Shown: positions 15,494 to 23,869, counted from the stretch's first letter. The stretch is 36,032 nt of DNA from a virus (IMGVR_UViG_3300048580_000993:1-36032); one strand, 5' to 3'. Made by a program: numbers and translations. Notes: generated by a model not told the origin, from the letters alone.

Positions 15494-16145
15494 ATTAATC
15501 AAAAATGACAATTTTAAAATTTGGATGAAACAAGAAATTCTTCGTAATGTCCTCGCTGGAGGAATGGTGGTTCGTTGTTGTTCATATGATGGGGAAAAAT
15601 ATGCTTTTGTGTTCATCAATGGGATTCCAATTGTATTCGCAGATTTCGTATCGTTTGCCTTGAACGCAGCGTTTGAATATGACCCTATTAAATCAAAACC
15701 CACAGGTGTTATACAAAAATCAATAACTACAATTAGAGAAGCTTTAACTATTGAGCCAGTTGAAAATGAAAATCCATATAGGATAGTGGATAAAAACGAT
15801 ACCATTGAATATAATTTAAAATTGTTGTGGGGAACTTTTGATAATTTGAAAGAAAAGTTAAAAATAATTGATGAAAAACAAATATCAGCGAATTGGGTTA
15901 ATTATCATTATTATTCTGGTATTATGAAAACCCTTGATAATCTTTATAAAGAATACCTAAATCAAGAACGAGATAAGACTGATAATGGAAATAATGGAAC
16001 TGGTGTTAATGCTATACTGAATGCTATACGAAAAAAATCAACAACATCCAAACATGAATTTCATCAACAAATTCTTATCAAATTGGACCAAGAATATGCC
16101 AAGACATTCTACCAACCATATTTAATTGAAGGGAATCCATTTTAA
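15486..16145 (+). CDS. Hypothetical phage protein
   Basis: The 219-residue protein starts MDKLIKND at an ATG within the end of the previous gene (ATGGATAA overlap); AATAGGA nine bases upstream supports this start over the TTG at 15465. An N-terminal beta-like region (GGMVVRCCSYDGEKYAFVFING) is followed by a long helical part with a Gly/Asn-rich break (DNGNNGTGVN). No family is recognised. It is probably translated together with the nucleotidyltransferase. Its end overlaps the convergent amidoligase-like gene by 24 bases. Confidence 0.72.
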   Translation: MDKLIKNDNFKIWMKQEILRNVLAGGMVVRCCSYDGEKYAFVFINGIPIVFADFVSFALNAAFEYDPIKSKPTGVIQKSITTIREALTIEPVENENPYRIVDKNDTIEYNLKLLWGTFDNLKEKLKIIDEKQISANWVNYHYYSGIMKTLDNLYKEYLNQERDKTDNGNNGTGVNAILNAIRKKSTTSKHEFHQQILIKLDQEYAKTFYQPYLIEGNPF

Positions 16146-17513
16146 AAATTCTTGAACCGAAACATCAAAAATTTTGTCATTATAGTGGTGTTTATCTTCA
16201 TCATAATTTTCATCATCGTCAATTTGTTTCATACCAATGGTCCAATAATCCAACACATCTTTTCTTGAAAGTCCAAAATGCTTCCCCATTTGGTAAATCC
16301 ATTTTCTATAGGAGGCATTTTTCACTATCGCCCCACCATTGGAGAAAATATCCAAAAGATTATAGATAGCCCCTTGATAATTTTTAAATTTTAGGCACCC
16401 GAGATAAGACATCGTTTGATAATCTTGGTCTTGATGGTACTGGGCTAAAATGTTTTTGATAGGTATTTCAAACGCTTCTGTATTGGGCAAATCATACTTT
16501 GAATAATACTCCCTATCATCTTCTGATTCCTTATAAGGCAACGCCCCTGCCACCAACTTTGTAAATTTTTTAAAATATTCTTCCTTGTAGAGATTTTCAT
16601 CACTTGCGATTGATAATAATTTGCAAAACCGTCCTATGTTTGCCATAATCTCATCCACCCGTTTCTCATAATCTTCCCCACCCATGACACGGAATTCCAA
16701 ATACCCATAATTCTCCAATTTCGTCAAAGCCACTGTGAAGGACTTACTATGGGAATATTCAGGTCCAGTTTTATAGTGTGATTCTGTTCTATCTTTATAG
16801 TTTTTGACCTTCATTAATTTTTTAGCGATTTTGAATATTTCCATCATACGTTCATTACCTGAAAGCCCATCCAAATCTTTATTCCACTTGACATTAGAGC
16901 GAAGATGTTCTGAAAGCTCTGGTAAAATTAAATTGATATAGTCAATTTTTTGTCCATTATTCCCTTTTATATCATCACGGGCAAATTGCTTTTTCAAATA
17001 CCCTTCCCCTAAAAATAGAACCAATTTTAAAGTATCTATCTTTTTGGTAATTGATGGGTCTTTGAATGAAAGATTGATATGAAGACCTGCTGTACCATTT
17101 GTGTAAAATTCGCTACTTTTATCTATATATTTCAATACCTTGTATAAGTGTTTTAGGTTATCCTTTAGTCCATATGCGGGTGACACTAATTCATATCCAT
17201 AATAGTGGGAATTATTACCAGATGCTTTTTTGACTGAAGGATCACTTGTGATAGTGAACGTTGAATATTTCTTATCATAATGCCCACGAACAAATGATTC
17301 TTCATCATCTTCTCTCATTACAGTTTCACCCAATAACACCTGTAAATCATCTCTTAATTTAATTTCTTCATCTTTCTTTTCCAAATAATCAATTTTACTA
17401 CCAAGGAATTCGACTTCAAAACCCATATTAAATATCTTTGCATATTTGTCCAACCAATTCAGATTTCCAGATGGTGTTTGATTAACTTCAGTTAATATTT
17501 CAAAAATCTTCAT
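16122..17513 (-). CDS. Amidoligase-like (COOH-NH2 ligase superfamily) protein with putative head-targeting leader
   Basis: The 463-residue protein starts MKIFEILTE, a possible gp21-cleavable leader ending in LTE. The amidoligase blocks follow: NMGFEVEFLG (about residue 29), YGYELVSP (about 115), GTAGLHINLSFKD (about 150), the LVLFLGEGYL helix, and GYLEFRVMGGEDYEKRV (about 275). The C-terminal 130 residues are helical and unrecognised. It is a full-length paralogue of the broken 8412-10434 gene. Amidoligases make amide bonds, for example in peptide or cell-wall modification. GAGGAG seven bases upstream fixes the start at 17513. The gene overlaps the end of the upstream 17500 gene by 14 bases, so they form one operon with the neck-like gene. 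Confidence 0.76.
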   Translation of the reverse strand: MKIFEILTEVNQTPSGNLNWLDKYAKIFNMGFEVEFLGSKIDYLEKKDEEIKLRDDLQVLLGETVMREDDEESFVRGHYDKKYSTFTITSDPSVKKASGNNSHYYGYELVSPAYGLKDNLKHLYKVLKYIDKSSEFYTNGTAGLHINLSFKDPSITKKIDTLKLVLFLGEGYLKKQFARDDIKGNNGQKIDYINLILPELSEHLRSNVKWNKDLDGLSGNERMMEIFKIAKKLMKVKNYKDRTESHYKTGPEYSHSKSFTVALTKLENYGYLEFRVMGGEDYEKRVDEIMANIGRFCKLLSIASDENLYKEEYFKKFTKLVAGALPYKESEDDREYYSKYDLPNTEAFEIPIKNILAQYHQDQDYQTMSYLGCLKFKNYQGAIYNLLDIFSNGGAIVKNASYRKWIYQMGKHFGLSRKDVLDYWTIGMKQIDDDENYDEDKHHYNDKIFDVSVQEFLKWIPFN

Positions 17514-18636
17514 CTTCAATCTCCTCATTACTATTTTGGAAATAATAATTCTCTACTTCCATTGTTGGATTTTCAATATCATTATACGTTTCAATGTCAA
17601 GTTTTACCGCTAAAATTTGTAATGCAGGTGATGGATTTTCCAAATGTCCTATAACAAATGGATTTTTAGTTATAGCATAAGATTTTACTTTTTCAGACAT
17701 ATCATCTTGTATTAATTCAGGGTTTGACTTTAATGCAATATAACACAATTCATCTGTTTTCATTTTTTTTGGTATTAACCTAAATAGTTTTGGTACTTCT
17801 GATATTATTTCTTTCAGTAAATTTATGTTTATGTTACTGAAATGACTAAGACAAAATACGTTTGATGTAATTAATTCTTTAACTTGTATGTCTGTTGGTT
17901 TATCAAACCATTGAACGATTTTTGGGTCTTTTTTGACTCTGTGAAGTATATCTTCCCAAGAAAGTGACTTAAAATAATTTTTTTGTTCAACCGCCCATTT
18001 TCCATATTCTGGGTTTTTTGGTGAAATGTTGTGTATTTTTTCTAATATTTTTATAGCTTTGATGGTGAAAAATACCGCTTGGACTGGTTCATTTTCGTGG
18101 ATAATATCGGTAACCTTCCCATCGACAAATCCATTATATCCCAAATCTAAAAATGTTTTAGTCCATTTTTTAATATTACCATCTGCGAACATTCTTGTGA
18201 TATTCCACAATTTTGCACCATAACAAACGTCACTTCCCCATATAGAATTTGCAGCCAAAATAGCATCATTTATCGCAGAAGGTTTCATCCCCAACGCTTT
18301 AATTTTTTTCATAGCAATATCAAATTCAGTTTTTTTCATTTTACCAATATCTGGAACATTGGCTTCAAAAATCCAAATATAAGTCCCATCAGCAGCGAAT
18401 GGTAATGCGGTAACCCCATACCTATCCATCCCATAATATTCCCAGCTTGTCTTTAATGGATAGGAATATATTCCTATTGGGGTATTATAAGGTGTTTGTG
18501 GGTTAATCCCCAATTTGTCAATGGTAGTGAATGAAATATAAACGTTATCCAAATCCTTATACTTGTGAATAATATCTATTGCAGCATATTTTGGTGTATT
18601 ATTTCTTCTATATTCCAATAAATCTATAATTTTCAT
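17500..18636 (-). CDS. Phage protein with C-terminal DUF4116-like repeats and putative head-targeting leader
   Basis: The 378-residue protein starts MKIIDLLE, then YRRNN; LLE fits the gp21 cleavage rule. The N-terminal 200 residues carry VYISFTTIDKLGINPQTPYN, TPIGIYSYPL, LPFAADGTYIWIFEA and a closing GYNGFVDGK...IHENEPVQAVFF. From memory this block recurs in T4-like phages, and its layout is suggestive of an ADP-ribosyltransferase-like fold; I cannot point to a catalytic Arg-Ser-Glu set. The C-terminus has repeats like NPSPALQILAVKLD typical of DUF4116-like helical repeats. The ATG at 18636 overlaps the upstream stop (ATGA) and removes seven spurious residues. It lies in the operon with the neck-like gene and the amidoligase-like gene. 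Confidence 0.7.
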   Translation of the reverse strand: MKIIDLLEYRRNNTPKYAAIDIIHKYKDLDNVYISFTTIDKLGINPQTPYNTPIGIYSYPLKTSWEYYGMDRYGVTALPFAADGTYIWIFEANVPDIGKMKKTEFDIAMKKIKALGMKPSAINDAILAANSIWGSDVCYGAKLWNITRMFADGNIKKWTKTFLDLGYNGFVDGKVTDIIHENEPVQAVFFTIKAIKILEKIHNISPKNPEYGKWAVEQKNYFKSLSWEDILHRVKKDPKIVQWFDKPTDIQVKELITSNVFCLSHFSNININLLKEIISEVPKLFRLIPKKMKTDELCYIALKSNPELIQDDMSEKVKSYAITKNPFVIGHLENPSPALQILAVKLDIETYNDIENPTMEVENYYFQNSNEEIEDEDF

Positions 18637-19700
18637 TCTGTCAGACCATCCATCCAATTTTCTCTACCATCATCATAATCTCGTCTTGTGATAGCTTTTG
18701 ATAACATTTGTTTTTCTGTTTGTTGTTCACCATTTCCAAAAGTGGTGATTGTATCATTGTTGATGAACGTTTCCAAATCCCTGCTTGCGGATTTCCAAGG
18801 GAGATCGAAAATCATATTGACTCGACGCCATCTTGAATTTTGTTTGACGAACAACGTTTCTGGTTGGTATCCAGTGTGCAACACCCAAGTATTATCTGGG
18901 ACATTGGCTGGAAAATGGTCTACGATGACAACTGGATATTTGTTGTTGATGCTTTCAGCATTTGACCCATAAATCCAACGATATTGTGACCCGAACAATG
19001 AATGTTCAGTATCCAACGTATTATAATCTTCATATACCCAATATTGTTCTGTTCTAAAATTGCGTTTTAACACTTGTGCTTCTGCCTGATCCATCCAAGC
19101 ATCATTAATAGCAATATCCTTATCATATTGGGAAAGAGCATTTTTATCCTTAAAAATATCTGCGAATTCTTGGCTATCTGTTATGGGGGATAATTTAACA
19201 GCTAAACAGTGTGAATACCAAGTGGCAGAATATTCTGTCCTTACAACGTCTTGGACAACATAGAATTTATTAACTGCATCTGCGTCTGGGATAGGGTTAA
19301 CCAAATCGTCTCTGAGATTTAGGAATTCCACCACATCACCATTTTGTGGACGACGCCCTATTAAATCCACAGTCATATTTTGGTGCATGGTTAAAAAGAT
19401 AATATCATTTGGGAGATAGATACCATATAGGGTAAGGTCCATCCCTTGTCCTGAATTATCTGGTGGGGTATAGACGGCAGGAATTTCGTAAATATCATCA
19501 TCATATTTCCTGTCGCGATTTTCTAACCATAATGGGTCTTGGATAGCTTGGTCACCTGCATTTGGATCTGTGCCTGAATATAGGAGTTTATGATAGTTGA
19601 CATAAATCCCCCCTATTTTCATTTGTTCTGCAATCGTCCGGTCGATGAAATCAAAGTCTTTGGTTTTCTTACCAGACTGCCATAATCTTAATTTTCCCAT
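18633..19700 (-). CDS. Virion structural protein, probably neck/head-completion (gp14-like)
   Basis: The 355-residue protein has DRTIAEQMKIGGIYVNYHKL, then a block with IGRRPQNGDVVEFLNL and KFYVVQDVVR...YSATWY and ITDSQEFADI. The order of a GIYVNY/VYY-type opening, a GRPQxGD-type block and a closing structural core resembles the T4 gp14 neck protein. It is longer than T4 gp14 (256). I rate the gp14 assignment as probable, not certain; a general virion-protein call is safer. GAGG lies before the ATG, and a GATAAATA promoter lies 29 bases upstream, as expected of a late gene. It leads an operon with the 17500 and 16122 genes. Confidence 0.6.
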   Translation of the reverse strand: MGKLRLWQSGKKTKDFDFIDRTIAEQMKIGGIYVNYHKLLYSGTDPNAGDQAIQDPLWLENRDRKYDDDIYEIPAVYTPPDNSGQGMDLTLYGIYLPNDIIFLTMHQNMTVDLIGRRPQNGDVVEFLNLRDDLVNPIPDADAVNKFYVVQDVVRTEYSATWYSHCLAVKLSPITDSQEFADIFKDKNALSQYDKDIAINDAWMDQAEAQVLKRNFRTEQYWVYEDYNTLDTEHSLFGSQYRWIYGSNAESINNKYPVVIVDHFPANVPDNTWVLHTGYQPETLFVKQNSRWRRVNMIFDLPWKSASRDLETFINNDTITTFGNGEQQTEKQMLSKAITRRDYDDGRENWMDGLTE

Positions 19701-19727
19701 GTAAATCCTCTAAATAACGTTATTATG

Positions 19728-20045
19728 TTATTTATCAAAATCTTCTAATTGTTCCTTGATTAATTTTTTGTCCCAATTGCGCCGACGACGATTTACATAA
19801 CGTTTGGTTTCACGGTCTTTGGGTAAATCATCATCCCATCCTGAAGGCATACCATTAGCCATAAACCCTGCTGACCCCCCACGATAACCTGGATTATAAC
19901 AAGACCCATTGTTGTGATTCCCATCACGGGTATATTTAGACAAATCATATGGGGTATCATCGTACCAATAGTATTGGAAATAGAAACGAGGTTGTTTATT
20001 CCAATACAACATTGTTGGGTGAAGTTTTCTTATAGTTCTGGACAT
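19728..20045 (-). CDS. Small basic hypothetical protein
   Basis: The 105-residue protein is rich in Arg, Lys, Tyr and Trp (FYFQYYWYDDTPYD, RYVNRRRRNWDKK). It contains a Gly/Asn-rich centre and no recognised domain. It may be a minor virion or nucleic-acid-binding protein by composition and by its late-gene neighbourhood, but this is a guess. CAGGAG lies before the ATG, after a leader with two hairpins. Confidence 0.65.
   Translation of the reverse strand: MSRTIRKLHPTMLYWNKQPRFYFQYYWYDDTPYDLSKYTRDGNHNNGSCYNPGYRGGSAGFMANGMPSGWDDDLPKDRETKRYVNRRRRNWDKKLIKEQLEDFDK
19729..19736 (-). promoter_or_regulatory. Putative late promoter (GATAAATA)
   Basis: On the minus strand GATAAATA lies 29 bases before the neck-like gene's ATG at 19700. 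It overlaps the last codons (D-K-stop) of the 19728 gene. Confidence 0.6.
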
Positions 20046-20061
20046 AATTATTCTCCTGAAC

Positions 20062-20097
20062 GAAAAATATAATTATTTTTCGAGTACCAATGTACTT
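20062..20097 (-). promoter_or_regulatory. Two tandem hairpins in the leader of the 19728-20045 gene
   Basis: CGAAAAATA (20062-20070), loop TAAT, TATTTTTCG (20075-20083) is a perfect 9-base stem. Next to it AGTAC (20084-20088), loop CAAT, GTACT (20093-20097) forms a second stem. Both lie between the putative promoter at 20147 and the CAGGAG ribosome site, so they would be part of the minus-strand leader. A T-rich AT stem could also end transcription, but no gene upstream needs it. Confidence 0.45.
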
Positions 20098-20139
20098 ACA
20101 AGAATGGTAGGTGTGTCATGATTAATTTCTCCATAAGAA

Positions 20140-20147
20140 TATTTATC
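20140..20147 (-). promoter_or_regulatory. Possible late promoter (GATAAATA)
   Basis: ATGATAAATATT on the minus strand lies 95 bases before the ATG at 20045. The spacing is longer than usual and the interval contains two hairpins. Confidence 0.45.
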
Positions 20148-20195
20148 ATACTACCAATAAAACTGCTTTTTATCAACCAAAAAAATCAAGAAAAA

Positions 20196-20203
20196 GATAA
20201 ATA
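20196..20203 (+). promoter_or_regulatory. Putative late promoter (GATAAATA)
   Basis: AAAGATAAATAATATATATAA lies 31 bases from the tail-fibre ATG at 20234, with AGAGGA as the ribosome site in between. Confidence 0.65.
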
Positions 20204-20233
20204 ATATATATAATTTTTAAAGAGGAATAAAAA

Positions 20234-22000
20234 ATGGCATTGACTAGAGTTTCATCTAATATGATTAATTATAACAATTCTACTGCTACAAGTTCTGGTG
20301 GTAGTTTGGTATTAAATTTTTCAACGAATGATAATTTTATTGTTACATTAACAGAAAACACTACCTTGGCTAATCCAACTGGATTAAAAGCTGGACAGCG
20401 TGGTAAAATAATAGTGACACAAAATGGTACTGCTGCTAAAACATTATCGTTTGGTAGTTATTGGGTGTGGAGTGGTACTACAACACCAACAGTGTCTACA
20501 ACATTAAATTCCATAAATGTTTTGGATTATTTTGTGATTGATGCAACCCATATTCATTTAGTATTAAATCAAACTGGTGCTATTGGGGGAGGTTCCGGAA
20601 CAGGTGGTTCTGGTACATCAGGTGTTAGTTCTGTGCCAACACCAGGAGCACAATGGTTAGCTACATTAACAGGTACTATTGGACTAGATGCATTTTATTC
20701 TACAGCATCTGATAGTTCTGGTAATATTTTTGCATCGGGGTATTCGCACACCGATGTTACTGCAAATCCATCTGATATACTCGTAGCAAAATATTCAAGT
20801 GCTGGAAGTTTGTCTTGGCAATATAAGTATGCACCTTCTTATGCAAATTCTGATGATTCTGCTGTTTATAGTACTATTGATTCTACTGGAAATTATTATT
20901 TTTCAGCACAAGTTGGGATATATAATGCAAACGGTGCAACCGGTCCAACTATAGTAAAAGTTGACACTAATGGCAATATTTTATGGCAAAAAGAATTAAA
21001 ATACATTGCAAGTCCTGTTGGTGGGCAATTTAATTATCGTGTTCAGGCAATAAAATATCACAATAATTATTTATATTATGTTGGAACAAATCTAAATACA
21101 ACTAAAGAAGAATCTACTTTATTAAAATTGGACCTTAGTGGTAATATAATTTGGCAAAAGAAACTTAATTACACAGGAACTGCAAATGTTGCAAATTCTT
21201 ATCGTGATGTTAATTGTGATTCTTTAGGAAATGTTTATGTCATTCAAGCTTGGTCAGGTGATGGGTATACTAATGGTGCTGGTATTATAAAATATGATTC
21301 GTCTGGTACTATTGTTTGGAAAAAATTCATTAATAATTTGTTTATATCTAATGGTGCTCAAGTTGGTGGGCGTGTATTTGATATTGATTCAACAGATAAT
21401 TTGGTTATATTTGCAAGTAGAACAGGAACTAATCCTTTAGTTTTAATAAAAATAAACAGTGCTGGTTCTATTGTTTGGAAAAAAGATATTTTGTTACCAG
21501 TTCATCCTAGTGCATCTTTTAGTAGTAATGGACAAAGAGGGGTAAATGTAAATAATAATGGGATTTATATTTTTAGTTCTTATAATTCTGTTTCAAGTCA
21601 TAACACTATGGAAGTTACTAAATTAGATTCATCGGGAACAGTGTTGTGGTCTAAAAATTATTATAATCAAACTGATTCAACATCAACTTCTTTATTTGGT
21701 GCTAATTTAAATAACGGTGGTAATATTTTAATGTGTGGTATGACCAAACTTGTTGGTGCAAGTCCAACTTGGGATTCATATTTAATGCAAATAAATGATA
21801 GTACAAGTACAATTGCTGGTACTTTTAATAATATTTCAATTACATCACCGACTGTTACATCTTCTGATAATACTACTTTAACAATTATTGATCATCCAAT
21901 AACTACGTTAGTTGATAGTGCGTCTACTTACACTTGGGCGGATTCATCATTAGTAAAATCGGCAATAACTTTAACATCAGTGTTAACTACAATTTCTTGA
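20234..22000 (+). CDS. Tail fibre / receptor-binding protein with beta-propeller-like repeats
   Basis: The 588-residue protein opens with a short tail-fibre-type domain (about 1-120): MALTRVSSNMINYN, SLVLNFSTNDNFIVTLTENT and LKAGQRGKIIVTQNG, with a W-rich strand. A Gly/Ser linker (GGGSGTGGSGTSGVSS) follows. Residues 140-530 are repeats of about 50 residues with patterns like DSSGNIFASGY, VKVDTNGNILWQKEL, LDLSGNIIWQKKL, INSAGSIVWKKDI and LDSSGTVLWSKNY, typical of a beta-propeller of the PQQ/SBBP kind. These blades probably bind a cell-surface target. The C-terminal 60 residues are Ser/Thr-rich beta strand. No trimerising chaperone domain is visible. It is probably co-transcribed with the 22011 gene and the endolysin. 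Confidence 0.82.
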   Translation: MALTRVSSNMINYNNSTATSSGGSLVLNFSTNDNFIVTLTENTTLANPTGLKAGQRGKIIVTQNGTAAKTLSFGSYWVWSGTTTPTVSTTLNSINVLDYFVIDATHIHLVLNQTGAIGGGSGTGGSGTSGVSSVPTPGAQWLATLTGTIGLDAFYSTASDSSGNIFASGYSHTDVTANPSDILVAKYSSAGSLSWQYKYAPSYANSDDSAVYSTIDSTGNYYFSAQVGIYNANGATGPTIVKVDTNGNILWQKELKYIASPVGGQFNYRVQAIKYHNNYLYYVGTNLNTTKEESTLLKLDLSGNIIWQKKLNYTGTANVANSYRDVNCDSLGNVYVIQAWSGDGYTNGAGIIKYDSSGTIVWKKFINNLFISNGAQVGGRVFDIDSTDNLVIFASRTGTNPLVLIKINSAGSIVWKKDILLPVHPSASFSSNGQRGVNVNNNGIYIFSSYNSVSSHNTMEVTKLDSSGTVLWSKNYYNQTDSTSTSLFGANLNNGGNILMCGMTKLVGASPTWDSYLMQINDSTSTIAGTFNNISITSPTVTSSDNTTLTIIDHPITTLVDSASTYTWADSSLVKSAITLTSVLTTIS

Positions 22001-22010
22001 GGATTTAATT

Positions 22011-22526
22011 ATGACATATTGGATTTATAAAAATAACTTAGATAAATTTTACAAAGATGAAGATGATTTTACGGACGAAAATGGTATTTTATATTCTTCT
22101 TTTCTCTACAAAGGTGATATTAATGGGATGAGGTCAATACCATGCGACCCGCTTCCTGATTTAACATTGGTTAAAATCATAAAACAAAGTGTTCAAATGG
22201 TAGACGAAGAAATAAATGGTGTTACTGTATCTATACCCAAAGTAACCTACACAACAGTTAATCTAAAACCTGAAGAAATACAATATTTTAGTGATAAAAA
22301 ATTAAGAGAAGAAGCATTTGATGAATTGTTAGAGTTAGATAAAGTGTTACCGAGGAGCGTTGAAGATGTTGTTGCAACATATTCATTGGATAAGACTATG
22401 TTACCAACAATTCAGCAAGATAGAATTGCACGAAAAGAAGAATTGAGACAATTAATAAATGATACAGAATATACAACTCGTCCATATATCATTGATTTGA
22501 TAACTGGTAATATAACACTTCAATAA
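22011..22526 (+). CDS. Possible tail-fibre accessory protein
   Basis: The 171-residue protein starts MTYWIYKNNLDKFYKDEDDF, has a beta-rich first half and a helical second half (LREEAFDELLELDKVLP, RIARKEELRQL). Its position eleven bases after the tail fibre, with GAGG before the ATG, suggests a fibre assembly or capping role. No known chaperone family is recognised. It is followed by the endolysin gene. Confidence 0.6.
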   Translation: MTYWIYKNNLDKFYKDEDDFTDENGILYSSFLYKGDINGMRSIPCDPLPDLTLVKIIKQSVQMVDEEINGVTVSIPKVTYTTVNLKPEEIQYFSDKKLREEAFDELLELDKVLPRSVEDVVATYSLDKTMLPTIQQDRIARKEELRQLINDTEYTTRPYIIDLITGNITLQ

Positions 22527-22542
22527 AATTAGGAGAAAAATC

Positions 22543-23082
22543 ATGACAACAAACCCAAAAATTGAAGAAATGCTTAAAACTATAATCGCCCATGAGGGAG
22601 GATATTGCAACGTTCCCGGTGACAAAGGTGGTGCCACAAATTTTGGTGTAACCTTGGCTGTATTGCGTGAATGCCGCAACGACCCATCATTGGATGCAGA
22701 TGACGTAAAGAATATGACTCTTGCAGAAGCCAAAGAAATCTACGCAGAAAAATATTACCATGACCCAAAAATTGATATGGCACCATTAGAACTTCAACCA
22801 CAACTTCTTGATATTGCGGTCAATTCAGGACCAGGTAAAGCCATTAAAATTCTACAGCAAGTTCTTGTAGATTTAGGTAAGAAAGTTGCAGTCGATGGTG
22901 GAATGGGTCCAGCAACTGCTAAAGCAGCCCAAGAAGCTTGTAATGAACACACATGGAAAGTAGTCAATAATAAAATTGCAGAGTCAAGATTGGCATTCTA
23001 TAATAGAATTGTTGAACGTGATCCTGTACAGGCAAAATTTTTGAAAGGATGGACTACAAGAGCCAATAGCTTTAAAGTTTAA
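22543..23082 (+). CDS. Endolysin, glycoside hydrolase family 108 muramidase
   Basis: This 179-residue peptidoglycan hydrolase is of the GH108 family. The N-terminal catalytic domain shows IIAHEGGYCNVPGDKGGATN with Glu18 as the catalytic acid, then FGVTLAVL. The C-terminal part (about 85-179) matches the peptidoglycan-binding domain usually paired with GH108 (LLDIAVNSGPGKAIKILQQ, VDGGMGPATAKAA). There is no signal peptide or N-terminal membrane helix, so release to the periplasm needs a holin. The length is typical. AGGAG lies before the ATG. It is the last gene after tail fibre and accessory gene, and its stop overlaps the convergent 23079 gene. Confidence 0.9.
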   Translation: MTTNPKIEEMLKTIIAHEGGYCNVPGDKGGATNFGVTLAVLRECRNDPSLDADDVKNMTLAEAKEIYAEKYYHDPKIDMAPLELQPQLLDIAVNSGPGKAIKILQQVLVDLGKKVAVDGGMGPATAKAAQEACNEHTWKVVNNKIAESRLAFYNRIVERDPVQAKFLKGWTTRANSFKV

Positions 23083-23327
23083 TATCCAAGCTTTAATCTT
23101 AGTAACATTGCGTCACTTTGAAGGGAAAAATAAAATTGTACAATATTGCTGTGGGGATTTTTGAACCAGTTCCAACGTTTACCTGGTTCCCCCAAAGCTT
23201 TTTTGGCTGATTGGAATAATTCTTTATAACCTGATTTTGTTGGACCATCGAAGTGGACTTCATACATGAACCTTTGTTTTGCAGTTTCGTGTATGATTTT
23301 ATATTTAGTTTTCGTTATCCTAATCAT
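23079..23327 (-). CDS. Small hypothetical protein of the minus-strand cluster
   Basis: The 82-residue protein ends in a strand-helix signature (IVQFYFSLQSDAMLLRLKLGY) comparable with several neighbours that end like xFxxxxDAxxFxLxW. The body reads like a small alpha/beta domain. Its function is unknown. GGAG lies before the ATG, which follows inside the end of the 23320 gene. It is the last gene of a run of overlapping minus-strand genes. Confidence 0.7.
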   Translation of the reverse strand: MIRITKTKYKIIHETAKQRFMYEVHFDGPTKSGYKELFQSAKKALGEPGKRWNWFKNPHSNIVQFYFSLQSDAMLLRLKLGY

Positions 23328-23547
23328 CTATTTTCTCCACCAAGTGCCCCCAAGTCAACTGAAATTTAATTGCATCTTCACTATTTCTAAATGATAATAT
23401 TGATGATGGTAGCGAATTGCTAATACGATTTCCTTGTGACCAGTTTTCATCTATAATATTTTTTCGTAACCAAGAATTAATTTGGTCACACACCTCACCA
23501 TTTATCTTACCACCAAATATCTCAAATGTCACAAGAAATTTATACAT
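23320..23547 (-). CDS. Small hypothetical protein with DAxxFxLxW-type C-terminus
   Basis: The 75-residue protein from ATG 23547 (MYKFLVTFEIFGG), which overlaps the upstream stop in ATGTATAA; the longer TTG start at 23574 has no support. It ends with ILSFRNSEDAIKFQLTWGH, the clearest example of the family signature in this cluster. It ends with TAG. The function is unknown. Confidence 0.7.
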   Translation of the reverse strand: MYKFLVTFEIFGGKINGEVCDQINSWLRKNIIDENWSQGNRISNSLPSSILSFRNSEDAIKFQLTWGHLVEKIDD

Positions 23548-23842
23548 TTGACAATGAAAATAATATGGCGTCAATTGAACTTGACATGCCTAAAAATAAA
23601 CAACGTTCAATTTTATCATCATCACCTCTGCGTTGTCCTATAAACGCTGCAATCAAACCATTTTTTATACTATATAATTTTTCCCAATTAAATAAATTGA
23701 AACAAGTATCTGAATCATAATTTTTTATAAAAATATATTTAAAATCTCTATAATCGCCCTTATCCCCAAGTTGTTCTATTATTGTATATTTTTTCATAAT
23801 TTCGTGGGAAGAGTTTGAAAAGTCTGATTGTCCTAAGCCCAT
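23540..23842 (-). CDS. Small hypothetical protein with DAILF-type C-terminus
   Basis: The ATG at 23842 (MGLGQSDFSN) has GAGG nine bases upstream and a GATAAATA motif 29 bases upstream, so it is preferred to the TTG at 23857. The product is 100 residues and ends CLFLGMSSSIDAILFSLSNV, matching the cluster signature. Its stop overlaps the next start. The function is unknown. Confidence 0.68.
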   Translation of the reverse strand: MGLGQSDFSNSSHEIMKKYTIIEQLGDKGDYRDFKYIFIKNYDSDTCFNLFNWEKLYSIKNGLIAAFIGQRRGDDDKIERCLFLGMSSSIDAILFSLSNV

Positions 23843-23869
23843 GTCAATAATCCTCAAAAAGGTGTATTA

